Positions 1 to 7,306 are shown, counted from the first letter of the stretch. The stretch is DNA of 11,356 nt from Legionellaceae bacterium (GCA_947504795.1 CANNJG010000046.1:1-11356); one strand, 5' to 3'. Program-made: numbers and translations. The notes: generated by a model from the sequence alone, not told the origin.

Positions 1-491
1 ATCTCGAAATCTGCAGTCGCCGCCTCCAACAGAGCACCCATACCACGACCATGGGTAGCCGATACGCCAAACAATTCCTTAATACCCATCGTTTGAAAGT
101 CGGCACACACCACATCGGGCTCTAATCCATCTATCTTGTTGACGACTAGAAACACGGGTTTACTCAGCTTGCGCACACGTTTAGCAATATCATAGTCTAC
201 CGGGGTCAGCCCTGAACGAGCATCTACCACAAAAAAAATGAGATCCGCTTCATCGAGTGCCATGGTCGATTGTTTGGACATTAAGGCATCGACCGATGCA
301 TCTTCAACCCCAACTCCGCCGGTATCCACGACTATGAACGATTTTCCTTCAAATTCCGCATCACCATATTGGCGATCTCGAGTCAATCCAGGAAAATCAG
401 CCACTAACGCCGCTTGTGTTTGCGTAATACGGTTGAATAAAGTCGATTTACCCACGTTTGGCCGACCGACCAGTGCAATAATTGGTATCAT
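1..491 (-). CDS. der: Ribosome-assembly GTPase Der (EngA), N-terminal part only
   Basis: Der is a two-GTPase-domain protein that acts in the cytoplasm on maturation of the 50S ribosomal subunit. Only the first 163 codons are in the window; the rest lies beyond base 1. The visible part is the first G domain with a complete motif set: P-loop GRPNVGKST (residues 9-17), switch I PGLTRDR (34-40), DTGG (56-59), NKID (118-121) and SAT (144-146). The start MIPIIALVGRPNVGKST is the normal Der N-terminus. Its ATG shares four bases (ATGA) with the stop codon of bamB, so translation is probably coupled to bamB. It is the last gene seen of the rodZ-hisS-yfgM-bamB-der operon. The second G domain and KH-like domain cannot be judged here. 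Assignment is very secure. Confidence 0.97.
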   Translation of the reverse strand, partial: MIPIIALVGRPNVGKSTLFNRITQTQAALVADFPGLTRDRQYGDAEFEGKSFIVVDTGGVGVEDASVDALMSKQSTMALDEADLIFFVVDARSGLTPVDYDIAKRVRKLSKPVFLVVNKIDGLEPDVVCADFQTMGIKELFGVSATHGRGMGALLEAATADFE

Positions 492-1651
492 GATACAGCT
501 TGCAAGTTTAGGGCAGATAACACACCATCTGCGGTCACAAACAGAAATTGTCCTTCCGTTCGCAGGGGCGGAATATCGATTGCGCTCCCTAGAAAGTCAA
601 GACCTATTCGCTCACCATTTTTTTTCGAAAGCGTATGCACATATCCCAACGAATCCCCTACGACCAGGTACTTGTCGTTCAATACTGGCTCCGTAATCAC
701 GTGCCCCTTCAATGCTGTCTGTTTCCATTTGATTTGCCCGGTTTTTAGGTCGTATGCCCAAATCACATCATGACTATCACTCACGTACAATGTCTCTGAA
801 TCTATCGCCATATTTTTGTAAACTGATGCAGGTTTAGACCAGATAAATTGTCCATCGTCTAAATTTAAAGCGCCAATATAACCCTGATAACTCGCCAGAT
901 AGGCCCATCGACCGCGGATCACCAGATCGGCGCCAATATCGACCAAGCGCTCCACATCACTGGCACCATTTGCATACGCAATTGAGCGCTGCCATACTAT
1001 ACGCCCTGTGCTTAATTCGATGGCATCCAGTTTCCCATCAGAATACCCTACTACGACCAGATCACCCATCACTTTAGGCGCAGAGCTGGTCCTCAATATT
1101 AAATTAGGGGCGCCATGCTCAACCATCCAGCACTCTTTACCCCGCTTCAGGTCAAAGGCATACAAATGACCATCAATTGATTTAGCAATGACTTTATCAC
1201 CTGCGATGACCGATTTTGACAAGGCGTCTTCTGATAAGTGGGCCACCCAACGTTTTTCACCCTTTACTTGAGAAAGGGCAACAAGCGTTGCCGAATCCGT
1301 GCTGACAATAACAACGCCCTGGGAAACCGTGGGTCCACTCACAATCGATTGTTTTAAAACCACATTCCAAATCAGGTGACCGGTATGCGCATCCACAGCA
1401 GAGATACGCCCATCAGGCATTGCGGTATAAATCACCTGCCCGACTTTTACAGGTTTCAATTTTAGGTAGGTCCTGGTTTTAACCGATTTGCCAATAGCGG
1501 CAGACCATTGCTTCACCAGATGTACTTTTGCATGAATTTTTTTCAGAGGTGCCGGTTTCAGGGTGTTATCTTTTCCCAAAACATAGTCATCCACTAATGA
1601 ACACGCCTGTAAATTCAGTAACCCTAACACTATCACCACTATAAAACGCAT
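488..1651 (-). CDS. bamB: Outer membrane assembly lipoprotein BamB
   Basis: BamB is a lipoprotein of the BAM complex, which folds beta-barrel proteins into the outer membrane; it sits on the periplasmic face and binds BamA. The 387-residue product has a lipoprotein signal (basic MR, hydrophobic stretch 3-14, lipobox LQAC with Cys17). The rest is a chain of PQQ-like beta-propeller repeats: ISAVDAHTGHLIW (83-95), YAFDLKRGKECW (164-175), DAIELSTGRIVW (209-220), GALNLDDGQFIW (260-271) and AYDLKTGQIKW (299-309). The family motifs LRTSSAP (186-192) and ASDVERLVDIG (230-240) are present. Length matches the family (about 390). The start is supported by AAGG six bases upstream of the ATG. The gene follows yfgM after 47 nt that contain an inverted repeat, and its TGA overlaps the der start codon. 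The DH residues after the lipid anchor (DDY) would favour outer-membrane sorting, since there is no Asp at position +2. Confidence 0.96.
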   Translation of the reverse strand: MRFIVVIVLGLLNLQACSLVDDYVLGKDNTLKPAPLKKIHAKVHLVKQWSAAIGKSVKTRTYLKLKPVKVGQVIYTAMPDGRISAVDAHTGHLIWNVVLKQSIVSGPTVSQGVVIVSTDSATLVALSQVKGEKRWVAHLSEDALSKSVIAGDKVIAKSIDGHLYAFDLKRGKECWMVEHGAPNLILRTSSAPKVMGDLVVVGYSDGKLDAIELSTGRIVWQRSIAYANGASDVERLVDIGADLVIRGRWAYLASYQGYIGALNLDDGQFIWSKPASVYKNMAIDSETLYVSDSHDVIWAYDLKTGQIKWKQTALKGHVITEPVLNDKYLVVGDSLGYVHTLSKKNGERIGLDFLGSAIDIPPLRTEGQFLFVTADGVLSALNLQAVS

Positions 1652-1678
1652 AACACACCTTAGGATCCGACTACAATT

Positions 1679-1708
1679 AACTTCCTAATCCTAGATTCTT
1701 AGGAAGTT
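1679..1708 (-). repeat. Perfect 10-bp inverted repeat between yfgM and bamB
   Basis: AACTTCCTAA (1679-1688) and TTAGGAAGTT (1699-1708) are exact reverse complements around a 10-nt loop. The element includes the yfgM stop codon and lies 28 nt upstream of the bamB start. No run of T follows on the minus strand, so it is not a standard intrinsic terminator. On the minus strand its second arm (TTAGGA) could also pair with TCCTAA at 1660-1665, which overlaps the bamB ribosome binding site. Possible roles are mRNA processing or stability, or control of bamB translation. Function is inferred; the repeat itself is seen directly. Confidence 0.7.
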
Positions 1709-2367
1709 TGAATAGCTAATGAAGACTGCTGCGCAGCAGCAAGTGCTTCATGTTGCTTCATATCTAAAAACGAATTACCCACACCTTCTTGCTCATTCGC
1801 CATTTTAGCACGTTGATAAGCTTTGACAGCTTTTGGAATTTGACCCTCTGCATAAAAAATATCTCCTTTTTGTTCGGAGATATTCGTTTTATAACTGGGA
1901 TTAGTAACTTGAGCGAGCTCAGCCAATGCTTTTTTATACAATTTTTGATATTGAAAAATTCGGGCTAATCGTAAATGAGCAACATCAATCAGTACGTTAA
2001 ACTTTCCATGTTCAACAACTTTAGTTAATACGAGCACGGCTTTATCATAATGCCCTGCGATTACTTCTAACTTAGCTTCTACCAAACGTGCGGTATCCGC
2101 ATAGATAGTTTGGGGATACGTATTAACTAATTGATTGGCATAACTACGCACAGCTTTGATTTCATGGTCTGAAAAAGCCACCATCAATTGTTCATAAGCG
2201 TTAGACGCTTGTTCATTGATGACTTGTTGATGCCATTGCCAATAACGAACGCCTGAAATAGATAAGAATATAAGGCTGAGGCCTATCAACACCAAGCGAT
2301 GATAACGTTTCCACCAAGCTTTTAATAATTCTACTTGTTCTGTCTCTGTCATGTATGTAGAAGACAT
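1699..2367 (-). CDS. yfgM: YfgM-like ancillary SecYEG translocon subunit (TPR membrane protein)
   Basis: YfgM is a single-pass inner-membrane protein with a periplasmic TPR domain; in E. coli it associates with the SecYEG translocon and the chaperone PpiD. The 222-residue product has a cytoplasmic N-terminus with the family pattern TEQVELLKAWWKRY (9-22), one membrane helix (about 25-42) followed by RYWQW, then helical repeats such as HYDKAVLVLTKVVEHG (106-121), LAQVTNPSYKTNISEQKGDIFYAEGQ (151-176) and a final repeat near 177-190. Length is close to the usual 205-220. The first ATG is preceded by an AGGGGGG run (about 2370-2377) lying close to it; a second in-frame ATG at residue 6 would place that run too far away. 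The position between hisS and bamB is the conserved one and supports the call strongly. Confidence 0.92.
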   Translation of the reverse strand: MSSTYMTETEQVELLKAWWKRYHRLVLIGLSLIFLSISGVRYWQWHQQVINEQASNAYEQLMVAFSDHEIKAVRSYANQLVNTYPQTIYADTARLVEAKLEVIAGHYDKAVLVLTKVVEHGKFNVLIDVAHLRLARIFQYQKLYKKALAELAQVTNPSYKTNISEQKGDIFYAEGQIPKAVKAYQRAKMANEQEGVGNSFLDMKQHEALAAAQQSSLAIQTS

Positions 2368-2413
2368 ATCCCCCCCTAGCGTAACGTTTTGTCGGTTTGC
2401 ATTCTCTGTAACA

Positions 2414-3685
2414 TTAAAAACAATGGCTTAATGTAGTCACAATATCTGTCTGGAGCACGGTGGTTTGGTCTTCACCGTTTCGTAAATCCTTTATGCTAAT
2501 CATTTTTTTCTGAATTTCTTGTTCGCCAAGAATCAAAGCGAAACGCGCACCAGACTTATCCGCTTGTTTAAATTGATTTTTGATTCGACCTTGTCCAAGA
2601 TAGGTGACTACTTTAACCTGACAGGCTTGGCGTATAGTTTCTGCAATCGCTAAAGAAACCGGCAAATCACGCTCAGATTCAGTAATCATATAGACATCAG
2701 GATACGATGGCTCAACCCGCTCTTTGCCTTGCTGTTCCATCAATAGCAACAAACGTTCTACCCCAATCCCTAAGCCAACCGCAGGCGTGGATTGCCCACC
2801 CAATTGCTCCACTAAACGATCGTAACGGCCACCCGCACAAATGGTCGCTTGCGCACCCAAGCAGTCGGTCATCCATTCAAATACGGTATGCCCATAATAA
2901 TCCAAGCCTCGAACCAAAGCATGGTTGATTTGGTAAGGAACACCTAAAGCGTCTAGTCCTGAGATTAGCTGCTCAAAGCGCTCACGACTCGTTGATGAGA
3001 CATGATCAATCAGCTTCGGTGCCGCCGCGATGAGGGTCGACAATGCTGGATTTTTACTATCAAGAATACGAATAGGACTCCGGTGTAAGCGTCGTTTGCA
3101 CTCGTCATCCAATTGCGCCTGATGGGGCGTAAGGTAATCAATAAGAACTTGGCGATACGTCTGACGTTCATCCTGTTCGCCCAACGTGTTAATCTGGAGT
3201 TCCACTGCGCTTTCTATCCCTAGCAGCGTCCATAAACGACGCGCCAAGAGGATTAACTCTAATTCAACACCCACGCCTGATACGCCCAAAGCTTCGACGC
3301 CAAATTGATGAAATTGGCGATAACGGCCTTTTTGTGGCTTTTCATGACGAAACATTGGGCCCGCATACCATAATTTTTGTTGCTGATTATGCAACAGGCC
3401 ATGCTCCAAACACGCACGAATACAGCCGGCTGTTCCTTCTGGGCGCAACGTTAAAGACTCTTGATTCAAATCCTGAAACGTATACATCTCTTTTTCAACG
3501 ATATCGGTATGATCGCCGATCGTGCGCTTAAATAATTGCGTATTTTCCACCAGTGGAAAACGAATTTCTTGATAGCCATAAGCGGACAAGCATTGCACCA
3601 ACACACGTTCAAGATGTTGCCAGCGTGGTGTCTCATTAGGCAAAACATCATTCATACCGCGAATGGCTTGAATGCGATCAGTCAC
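2414..3685 (-). CDS. hisS: Histidyl-tRNA synthetase
   Basis: This cytoplasmic class II synthetase attaches histidine to tRNA-His with ATP. The 423 residues match the usual bacterial size. Visible signatures in order: N-terminal IQAIRGMNDVLP (5-16), motif 1 region IRFPLVE (41-47), TLRPEGT (79-85), motif 2 MFRHEKPQKGRYRQFHQFG (111-129), the histidine-specific loop LVRGLDYYGHTVFE (257-270), AGGRYD (284-289), motif 3 GLGIGVERLLL (304-314), and a C-terminal anticodon-binding domain (about 328-423). The start codon is GTG, chosen because it gives the standard N-terminus and has AGGAG seven bases upstream, inside the end of rodZ. The gene overlaps rodZ by 8 nt and is followed by yfgM after 46 nt. 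In many gammaproteobacteria ispG lies just upstream; here it is absent. Confidence 0.98.
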   Translation of the reverse strand: MTDRIQAIRGMNDVLPNETPRWQHLERVLVQCLSAYGYQEIRFPLVENTQLFKRTIGDHTDIVEKEMYTFQDLNQESLTLRPEGTAGCIRACLEHGLLHNQQQKLWYAGPMFRHEKPQKGRYRQFHQFGVEALGVSGVGVELELILLARRLWTLLGIESAVELQINTLGEQDERQTYRQVLIDYLTPHQAQLDDECKRRLHRSPIRILDSKNPALSTLIAAAPKLIDHVSSTSRERFEQLISGLDALGVPYQINHALVRGLDYYGHTVFEWMTDCLGAQATICAGGRYDRLVEQLGGQSTPAVGLGIGVERLLLLMEQQGKERVEPSYPDVYMITESERDLPVSLAIAETIRQACQVKVVTYLGQGRIKNQFKQADKSGARFALILGEQEIQKKMISIKDLRNGEDQTTVLQTDIVTTLSHCF

Positions 3686-4244
3686 CCTCAGTCTCCTGTG
3701 TGAATGCTGAGGTCTTTACTGACGATAATAATGAACGCATTTTAGACAAATCGGTTAAGCGCACATCTTGTGCAGGGTCCGCTTGCGCATTTTCTTGGTG
3801 TACTTCATGTTCTGCTAAAATAGGGGCGTCTTGTCGATTGGACTCCCACCACATTCCAACAGCAATCAATGCCGATAAACTCAATCCAATCGTAACCCAA
3901 CGTATGGTGTGTTCTGCACGATTACTTTGCTTACGACTTTGCCACAATGCTTTGTCTAATTTTTTTTCACTCGAATAGTGTTGATGAAAGGCTAAAAGCA
4001 ATGGTTCGGGCGCGACGCCTAATAATTTAGCGTACGCACGTAAATAGCCTTTAATGAATACGGCTTCTGGCATATTTTGATAATCGTCAGCTTCCAACAA
4101 TTCAATGATACGGACGCGTAAGTGCAGTTTTCCTGCAACATATTCTTGAGAGTATTCTTTTAGTACACGCTGCGCCGCCAACTGGGCACCTGGCTTTTCA
4201 TGGATAATGTTATCGTTGTCATCCATTGTCGTTGTCAAACTCAT
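3678..4244 (-). CDS. rodZ: Short RodZ-like membrane protein with Xre-type HTH domain
   Basis: RodZ links MreB filaments to the cell-wall elongation machinery through a cytoplasmic helix-turn-helix domain and one membrane helix. From the start chosen here the protein has 188 residues. Residues 16-85 form the HTH_25-like domain (PGAQLAAQRVLKEYSQEYVA, then IIELLEADDY, then FIKGYLRAYAKLLGVAPEPLL). Residues 87-112 are basic and polar, about 115-133 is the membrane helix (RWVTIGLSLSALIAVGMWW), and only some 55 periplasmic residues follow. The long form (E. coli, 337 residues) has a large periplasmic C-terminal domain (DUF4115) that is missing here. The ATG at 4244 has GGAGAG just upstream; an ATG 33 bases earlier gives an unlikely MIIRDRMVESN extension that would contain that ribosome binding site. 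It is the first gene of the operon and overlaps hisS by 8 nt. A different HTH-TM protein cannot be wholly excluded, but position supports RodZ. Confidence 0.85.
   Translation of the reverse strand: MSLTTTMDDNDNIIHEKPGAQLAAQRVLKEYSQEYVAGKLHLRVRIIELLEADDYQNMPEAVFIKGYLRAYAKLLGVAPEPLLLAFHQHYSSEKKLDKALWQSRKQSNRAEHTIRWVTIGLSLSALIAVGMWWESNRQDAPILAEHEVHQENAQADPAQDVRLTDLSKMRSLLSSVKTSAFTQETEGD
3693..3697 (-). promoter_or_regulatory. hisS ribosome binding site deciding a GTG start
   Basis: AGGAG on the minus strand sits 7 nt before the GTG at 3683-3685, within the last codons of rodZ. It supports the GTG start, which keeps the conserved TDRIQAIRGMNDVLP N-terminus, and suggests that ribosomes finishing rodZ can re-initiate on hisS. 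Confidence 0.75.
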
Positions 4245-4248
4245 GTTA

Positions 4249-4254
4249 CTCTCC
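4249..4254 (-). promoter_or_regulatory. rodZ ribosome binding site
   Basis: GGAGAG on the minus strand lies 4 nt before the ATG at 4242-4244. It selects the MSLTTTMDD start over the longer in-frame reading that begins at 4277. Confidence 0.75.
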
Positions 4255-4288
4255 ACCATACGGTCGCGTATTATCACTCGAAGCGGCT

Positions 4289-4297
4289 ATTATAGCA
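4289..4297 (-). promoter_or_regulatory. Extended -10 promoter for the rodZ-hisS-yfgM-bamB-der operon
   Basis: TGCTATAAT on the minus strand is a perfect sigma70 -10 hexamer with the extended TGn motif, about 45 nt upstream of the rodZ start. No good -35 hexamer is seen at 16-18 nt, which is typical of extended -10 promoters. Transcription would start near 4282. It is the only convincing promoter in the leftward block, so it probably drives all five genes. Confidence 0.65.
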
Positions 4298-4418
4298 AAC
4301 CTCTTGGCTAAATCTATGGTTATCGTGTACTATTACTTTTTCTAAATTATACAGCACTGCTCAATCTGCACTCAAATCTGACTGTTCTTTGAGTTCCAGA
4401 CATTGTGGTGAATAGACG

Positions 4419-4436
4419 AAGGGTCAAGCCACCCTT
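4419..4436 (+). repeat. Stem-loop in the region just upstream of mlaA
   Basis: AAGGGT (4419-4424) and ACCCTT (4431-4436) form a perfect 6-bp stem around the loop CAAGCC, followed by only two further T residues. It lies about 40 nt upstream of the mlaA ATG in the gap between divergent rodZ and mlaA. The T run is too short to call a terminator with confidence; it may be a leader hairpin. I saw no convincing promoter for mlaA in this gap. Confidence 0.4.
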
Positions 4437-4474
4437 TTGTGTGAATTAAACGGCAAGGATCGCATACTAAATTT

Positions 4475-5239
4475 ATGAGATGGATCAAGATTCTTATCCT
4501 CACTGCGACTATTACACACTTAGAAGGTTGCCAAACTCGTGGACCGAACCCTGTCGATCCCTACGAACCTATTAATCGTAAAATCTTTAAATTCAACGAA
4601 GTATTCGACAAGGTGGTATTACAACCACCGGCCAAGTTATATGTCACAATAGTCCCTGCTCCTGTTCGCGCTGGTGTCAATAATGTTTACATGAACGTTA
4701 ACATGATCCCAACGGTCGTTAATGATATTTTACAGGCAGATTTTCAACAAGCCATCAAAGATACCTGGCGATTTATCATCAATACCGGCTTTGGGATCGG
4801 CGGAATATTTGATCCAGCCGCAGCACGGTTTAAATTACCCCGTCACAGCAATGATTTAGGCCTCACGTTTGCACATTGGGGCGACCAACACTCACCCTAC
4901 CTCATGATTCCCTTTTTAGGACCGAGTACATTGCGCGATTGGATGGGGACGATATTTGAATATACGTTTTTCACCCCATATCCTTACATTGCCTCGATGG
5001 GCACTTTATATGGTGTCTTGAGCTTTAGGTACGTGGATTTACGTTCACAAATGCTCGACAATGATCGCTTGCTCGCAGAAGCGATAGATCGCTACGCTTT
5101 GTTGCGTGACGCCTACTTACAACATCGCAATTACTTACTCCATCCTGAACAAAGCGATGCCGGTGACACCGGGGCGTTATATGTCGAAGATGATGCCTTT
5201 GGTTCGACAAAAGCGCCTATTGCCGAACCAACACAGTAA
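4475..5239 (+). CDS. mlaA: MlaA (VacJ) family outer-membrane lipoprotein
   Basis: MlaA works with outer-membrane porins and the MlaC/MlaFEDB system to remove misplaced phospholipid from the outer leaflet of the outer membrane. The 254-residue product carries a lipoprotein signal with lipobox LEGC (Cys19) and the family hallmarks: DPYEPINRKIFKFNE (28-42), PAPVRAGVNNVYMN (61-74), RFIINTGFGIGGIFDPA (99-115), NDLGLTFAHWG (126-136), PYLMIPFLGPSTLRD (141-155) and RDAYLQHR (211-218). The C-terminal tail (225-254) is acidic and low in conservation. Length is normal. The ATG is the only sensible start, although the nearest AAGGA (4455-4459) is 15 nt away, which is rather far. The other mla genes are not nearby, which is common. 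Divergent from rodZ; phaC follows after 85 nt. Confidence 0.95.
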   Translation: MRWIKILILTATITHLEGCQTRGPNPVDPYEPINRKIFKFNEVFDKVVLQPPAKLYVTIVPAPVRAGVNNVYMNVNMIPTVVNDILQADFQQAIKDTWRFIINTGFGIGGIFDPAAARFKLPRHSNDLGLTFAHWGDQHSPYLMIPFLGPSTLRDWMGTIFEYTFFTPYPYIASMGTLYGVLSFRYVDLRSQMLDNDRLLAEAIDRYALLRDAYLQHRNYLLHPEQSDAGDTGALYVEDDAFGSTKAPIAEPTQ

Positions 5240-5257
5240 TACTATTCCTCGGTTTAA

Positions 5258-5270
5258 CTGGAAATTCCAG
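5258..5270. promoter_or_regulatory. 13-bp palindrome in the mlaA-phaC gap (operator-like)
   Basis: CTGGAA, a central A, and TTCCAG form a perfect palindrome 55 nt upstream of the phaC start. A -10-like TATACT lies at 5292-5297, so the palindrome would overlap or abut the -35 region, a typical place for a repressor or activator site. No good -35 hexamer is visible. No T run follows, so a terminator for mlaA is unlikely. Operator function is an inference from form and position only. Confidence 0.35.
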
Positions 5271-5311
5271 AATGCTCTGTTATCCTTAAACTATACTAGG
5301 CGTTAAAAACC

Positions 5312-5316
5312 AAGGA
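5312..5316 (+). promoter_or_regulatory. phaC ribosome binding site
   Basis: AAGGA is placed 8 nt before the ATG at 5325, an ideal spacing that supports this start. Confidence 0.7.
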
Positions 5317-5324
5317 TTCAGGTT

Positions 5325-7115
5325 ATGAAAAGCAACCGAAAAACCATCCATTCTAAACAAACGTGTAGCGACGTTGAAGCATTAAATGCCGACACCCCAG
5401 AGCCCCTTCCCGAATCTTATTCTGCAAACCAGGACCCTCAAACATTTTATAAACTCGTGGATCGCATCTATCAAGCCAATTTAGCTAAATTCACTATGGG
5501 TATCAGCCCCGCCGGGATACGCACATCCATATTTGCTTGGTTTTCGCAATCATCGCAATCCCCTGGGTGCCTTCTCGAACTCATTTTATTTATTCCACTT
5601 CACTATAGTGAATTGCTTAAACGATTATTATCCAATGAAATCATCGCAGAAGGTCAAGATGTACGGTTTCAATCGCCTAACTGGCAGTATATGCCCTGGC
5701 GACTCTGGGCAGAATGTTTCAAACTGACCGAACATTGGTGCCAACGTGCAACCGACCTTCCGGGACTTGCTTCCCACACGCAACGGATTCTTTCGTTTAT
5801 GATTAGACAACATTTGGATGCGATATCTCCCGCCAATTTTATTGGAACCAACCCAGATTTATATCAAGAAACAGTGCGCTCATTGGGCATGAATCTCCTA
5901 CGCGGGAGTGAGATTGCCATGGTTGATACCTGGGAACATATCACAGGGTCGCCACCTTCCGGGATTGAAAATTTTGTACCAGGCCAGCATGTGGCGATTA
6001 CACCGGGACGCGTCGTGTTTCGCAATCATCTCATTGAGCTTCTTCAGTACGAACCCCAAACAAAATCAGTCTATAAAGAACCCGTGCTCATTGTCCCTGC
6101 CTGGATCATGAAATATTATATTTTGGATCTTTCTCCGAATATCTCTCTGGTTCGATGGTTAGTGAGTCAAGGTCATACCGTTTATATCATTTCGTGGCGC
6201 AATCCCACGAGTAAAGACCGCAGCCTGAGTATGGATGATTATTATCGTCTTGGGGCGATAGCGGCAATTGATAAAGTGTGCTGTATTCAACCAAATACGC
6301 AAATCCATCTCATGGGGTATTGTCTCGGAGGAACGCTGGCTATGATCACCTCCGCTGCTATGGCGCGTGATGAAGATAATCGACTCAAAAGCTTAACGTT
6401 ACTTGCCGCACAAGGCGATTTCACCGAGGCTGGCGAATTAATGCTATTCATTAACAAGAGTGAATTAACCTTTCTAGAAAATATGATGTGGGAAAAAGGA
6501 TATTTAGATACCAAACAAATGGCCGGCTCGTTTCAAATGTTACGCTCGTATGACATGATTTGGTCTAAAATGATTCAAGACTATATGCATGGAGAACAAC
6601 GTGGAATGGTTGACTTAATGGCGTGGAACGCCGACGCCACACGTATGCCCTATAAAATGCACAGTGAATATTTAGAAAAATTATTTTTGAATAATGATTT
6701 AAGTGGTGGCCGATTTCGCGTAGAAGACCGTTCTATTGCCATAGAAAATATAGAAATCCCTACGTTTATCGTCAGCACCGAAAAAGATCACGTCGCACCA
6801 TGGAAATCGGTGTATAAATTAAATTTGATGCTTAATAATGATCTCGTGTTCGTTTTAACAAATGGAGGACATAATGCTGGAATTTTGAGCGAGCCTGGAC
6901 ACCCTGGCCGCAGTTACCGCATTACGCACCGCAAAACTCGCAGTCGTTTTCTTAGTCCTGACGATTGGTTAGAAACTGCAGAATTACACCAAGAAGCATC
7001 GTGGTGGATCGCCTGGCATGATTGGCTCAGTGAACACTCAACTGGGTCAATTCCCGCGACACCTCTAGAACCCAAATTACCGCCCGCGCCAGGTAAATAC
7101 ATATTTCAAAAATAA
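5325..7115 (+). CDS. phaC: Class I polyhydroxyalkanoate synthase PhaC
   Basis: PhaC polymerises (R)-3-hydroxyacyl-CoA, typically 3-hydroxybutyryl-CoA, into storage polyester on the surface of cytoplasmic granules. The 596-residue length fits class I enzymes (about 590), which need no PhaE or PhaR partner. The PhaC N-terminal domain spans roughly 100-270, with DTWEHITGSPPSGIENFVPGQ (201-221) and HLIELLQYEP (235-244). An alpha/beta-hydrolase domain follows: ISWRNPTSKDRSLSMDDY (289-306), the modified lipase box GYCLGG (331-336) with nucleophile Cys333, Asp488 in STEKDHVAPW (484-493), and His516 in NGGHNAGI (513-520). All three catalytic residues are present, so the enzyme should be active. The first 35 residues are polar and probably flexible. 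No phaA, phaB, phasin or depolymerase gene is adjacent, so monomer supply must come from elsewhere. A short palindrome lies upstream, and a weak hairpin about 100 nt downstream may end the transcript. Confidence 0.96.
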   Translation: MKSNRKTIHSKQTCSDVEALNADTPEPLPESYSANQDPQTFYKLVDRIYQANLAKFTMGISPAGIRTSIFAWFSQSSQSPGCLLELILFIPLHYSELLKRLLSNEIIAEGQDVRFQSPNWQYMPWRLWAECFKLTEHWCQRATDLPGLASHTQRILSFMIRQHLDAISPANFIGTNPDLYQETVRSLGMNLLRGSEIAMVDTWEHITGSPPSGIENFVPGQHVAITPGRVVFRNHLIELLQYEPQTKSVYKEPVLIVPAWIMKYYILDLSPNISLVRWLVSQGHTVYIISWRNPTSKDRSLSMDDYYRLGAIAAIDKVCCIQPNTQIHLMGYCLGGTLAMITSAAMARDEDNRLKSLTLLAAQGDFTEAGELMLFINKSELTFLENMMWEKGYLDTKQMAGSFQMLRSYDMIWSKMIQDYMHGEQRGMVDLMAWNADATRMPYKMHSEYLEKLFLNNDLSGGRFRVEDRSIAIENIEIPTFIVSTEKDHVAPWKSVYKLNLMLNNDLVFVLTNGGHNAGILSEPGHPGRSYRITHRKTRSRFLSPDDWLETAELHQEASWWIAWHDWLSEHSTGSIPATPLEPKLPPAPGKYIFQK

Positions 7116-7215
7116 AGACCGCTGCGCTTAAATCGTCATACTATTCCTATCCACTCACATCACAAACATCAGACTCGAGTTTAGCCAATCTTTCGGCAGC
7201 GATTAAACGCAAAGT

Positions 7216-7233
7216 GGGCTTGTCATAAAGCCT
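7216..7233 (+). terminator. Weak candidate terminator after phaC
   Basis: GGGCTT (7216-7221) pairs with AAGCCT (7228-7233), one pair being G-U, around the loop GTCATA, and is followed by ATTTTAT. The stem is short and the T run is interrupted, so this is only a plausible end for the phaC transcript. Confidence 0.3.
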
Positions 7234-7306
7234 ATTTTATAGCATGATCCTGCTTAGCCTCGACCCAGGCTCACCACTGAGCATAAGTACAGGCATTGCA
7301 CACACG

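Noticed and set aside
238..696. 152-codon frame on the plus strand
   Set aside because: It lies antisense to der and bamB, both of which are clear family members, and its product has no recognisable features.
3700..3978. 92-codon plus-strand frame antisense to rodZ
   Set aside because: The opposite strand encodes the RodZ tail and membrane helix with good start signals; this frame has none.
4245..4277. Eleven-residue N-terminal extension of rodZ from an ATG at 4277
   Set aside because: The GGAGAG ribosome binding site lies inside the extension, and the extension has no family similarity.
4318..4474. Promoter for mlaA
   Set aside because: Several AT-rich hexamers occur, but no pair with acceptable spacing and match stood out.
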